Assembly (NCBI GenBank): GCA_012512295.1
Contig: JAAZDI010000321.1
Span: 1-6,407 of the forward strand
Length of the DNA stretch: 6,407 nt
Reading direction: 5' to 3'
Origin: Syntrophomonadaceae bacterium
GTDB lineage: Bacteria > Bacillota > Ch66 > Ch109
Shown piece after piece: positions 5,692 to 6,407 of the stretch. The notes under the pieces were generated by a model. That model had not been told where the DNA came from and made no database searches. It was given only the letters and a program-made list of their open reading frames with translations. How positions within the stretch are numbered: position 1 is the first letter of the stretch; every line of letters begins with the position of its first letter. The translations under genes and the position numbers were made by a program.

Positions 5692-5785
5692 TGGCGAATC
5701 ACCTCCTTTGCGGTTCGCAAAAAGTCAGCTCATTAGTCTCTGATCTTGAGGATTTATCCTAGCTAGACTAAACGGCTTGTAGAAG

Positions 5786-5866
5786 CGAAATATTTGGGCT
5801 AACCTATTTTTGAGCTTAGTTTTTAACTTTAGCCGGATGATCATTCGTCATCCTTCAGATATTTCG
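5786..5866. repeat. nested inverted repeats able to form a three-way junction
   Basis: Three perfect pairings nest without conflict: an outer 8-bp stem CGAAATAT (5786-5793) with ATATTTCG (5859-5866); inside it GGCTAA (5797-5802) with TTAGCC (5829-5834); and directly adjacent GGATGA (5835-5840) with TCATCC (5848-5853) around a 7-base loop. All pairs are Watson-Crick, so either strand could fold. The element lies about 96 bases before the sigma gene and about 77 bases before the ribosome site of the divergent small gene. It could be a structured leader, a small RNA, or DNA-binding half-sites. I do not recognise a known riboswitch class. Confidence 0.5.
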
Positions 5867-5889
5867 ATCACAATTATTTTGAGCAAAAA

Positions 5890-5916
5890 TGAAGTACCAT
5901 ATCCGAAGATCGCGTC
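5890..5916 (+). promoter_or_regulatory. candidate ECF-type (autoregulatory) promoter of the sigma gene
   Basis: TGAAGT (5890-5895) and CGTC (5913-5916) are 17 bases apart. SigW/SigM/SigX-type ECF promoters have TGAAAC or a similar -35, a spacer of 16-17 and CGTA or CGTC at -10. The CGTC matches well; the -35 is imperfect (GT where AC is expected). ECF factors commonly activate their own genes, and no good sigma-A promoter was found in this stretch. Confidence 0.4.
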
Positions 5917-5930
5917 TTAATATATAAGAC
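5914..5930. promoter_or_regulatory. 17-base palindrome on the presumed sigma-gene transcription start
   Basis: GTCTTA (5914-5919) and TAAGAC (5925-5930) are perfect inverted arms around ATATA. The left arm overlaps the CGTC box of the candidate ECF promoter, and the start site would fall inside the palindrome, so a dimeric repressor bound here could block initiation. It is 13 bases before the sigma gene ribosome site. The operator role is inferred from position and symmetry only. Confidence 0.4.
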
Positions 5931-5961
5931 TAAAATCAGAAACAAAGGGGGGATTGGGCCC

Positions 5962-6407
5962 TTGGGGGATGAAGAATTGGTCCGACTTGTGATTCAAGGA
6001 GATCGGCAAGCCTTTGCTCAGTTAGTAGAGCGATACCAGGGTCCAATCTATAACCTGGCCGGCCAGATGGTGGGGTTTGGCGAGGATGCCCGTGATTTAA
6101 CCCAGGAGATTTTCCTCCAAGTCTACCGGAACCTGAGCAGTTTTCGCGGTGAGGCCCGTTTTGCTACCTGGATTTATCGGGTAGCCAGCAACAAAGCAAT
6201 TGATTGGCTTAGGAAACATCGGCATCAATCATTATCGATTAAGGATAAACTAACTCGCGGATTTGGATTTATGAGTCGTCAGGAGCAATTACTGAATCTT
6301 ACTCCGGAGGAAATATATCTGAAAAAGGAGGAGGCAGAGCGAGTTCGATTTCTCCTGGATTCTTTACCGGAAAAGTACCGTTTAGTCCTGGTGTTGCACT
6401 ACTATCA
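5962..6407 (+). CDS. ECF RNA polymerase sigma factor (SigW-like), partial
   Basis: The gene runs off the right edge; 148 residues are visible of an expected 180-200. Sigma region 2 is complete: GDRQAFAQLVERYQGPIYNL (region 2.1-like), DLTQEIFLQVYRNLSSF (45-61, -10 and core binding), then FRGEARFATWIYRVASNKAI and DWLRKHR. A linker of about 40 residues leads to region 4, which begins LLDSLPEKYRLVLVLHYY. There is no region 1 or 3, which defines the ECF group. The start is TTG at 5962-5964, preceded by AAAGGGGGG (5944-5952) with a 9-base spacer; there is no in-frame ATG near. Such genes are usually followed by a membrane anti-sigma factor, here outside the window. The nearby SpoIID-type lipoprotein cluster would suit an envelope-stress regulon, but this is inference. 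Confidence 0.92.
   Translation, partial: MGDEELVRLVIQGDRQAFAQLVERYQGPIYNLAGQMVGFGEDARDLTQEIFLQVYRNLSSFRGEARFATWIYRVASNKAIDWLRKHRHQSLSIKDKLTRGFGFMSRQEQLLNLTPEEIYLKKEEAERVRFLLDSLPEKYRLVLVLHYY

Noticed and set aside
5749..5766. Small palindromes AGGATTTATCCT and CTAGCTAG considered as operators
   Set aside because: They are very short, occur in AT-rich DNA and show no link to a recognisable promoter; chance is sufficient.

Overview
The window looks like chromosomal DNA from an endospore-former-type Firmicute, most likely a clostridial lineage of the Peptococcaceae/Desulfotomaculum kind. The support is a SpoIID/LytB-domain lipoprotein, strong AGGAGG-type ribosome binding sites, frequent TTG and GTG starts, a TtcA-type thiolase gene, a SigW-like ECF sigma factor, and mid-range GC with AT-rich intergenic regions. 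I cannot name a genus. No mobile element, CRISPR array, tRNA or rRNA was seen.

Left part (1-2276). The window opens inside the C-terminus of a DUF92 membrane protein. A TtcA-like tRNA 2-thiolation ATPase on the minus strand converges on it, with only 3 bases between the two stop codons. A region of about 180 bases (1113-1296) with candidate promoters on both strands separates the TtcA gene from a divergent HAD-family hydrolase. The hydrolase has Trp where the HAD acid/base Asp normally sits. A 212-base gap follows, holding a possible promoter and five imperfect copies of a 13-bp repeat.

Middle part (2277-3742). A YkgJ-type Cys-cluster protein is followed by TrmL, the tRNA (cytidine/uridine-34-2'-O) methyltransferase. 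TtcA and TrmL both act on tRNA (position 32 thiolation and position 34 methylation), so the left half leans toward tRNA modification. The genes are not arranged as one operon.

Right part (3651-5961, minus strand). A probable four-gene minus-strand cluster reads, in transcription order: a 46-residue unannotated protein with a near-perfect Shine-Dalgarno; a 157-residue protein with weak YflT-like features; a SpoIID/LytB lipoprotein; and a 73-residue protein with two zinc-ribbon-like Cys clusters, whose start overlaps the SpoIID-type stop by 7 bases. It ends at a probable intrinsic terminator (3651-3695). The cluster looks like an envelope or sporulation-related unit, but its function is unproven.

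Right edge (5692-6407). An ECF sigma factor gene runs off the end on the plus strand. The region between it and the divergent small gene is rich in inverted repeats. It contains a nested set that could fold as a three-way junction (5786-5866), a candidate ECF-type promoter (5890-5916), and a palindrome on the presumed transcription start (5914-5930). These short proteins and intergenic structures are the least explained parts of the window.
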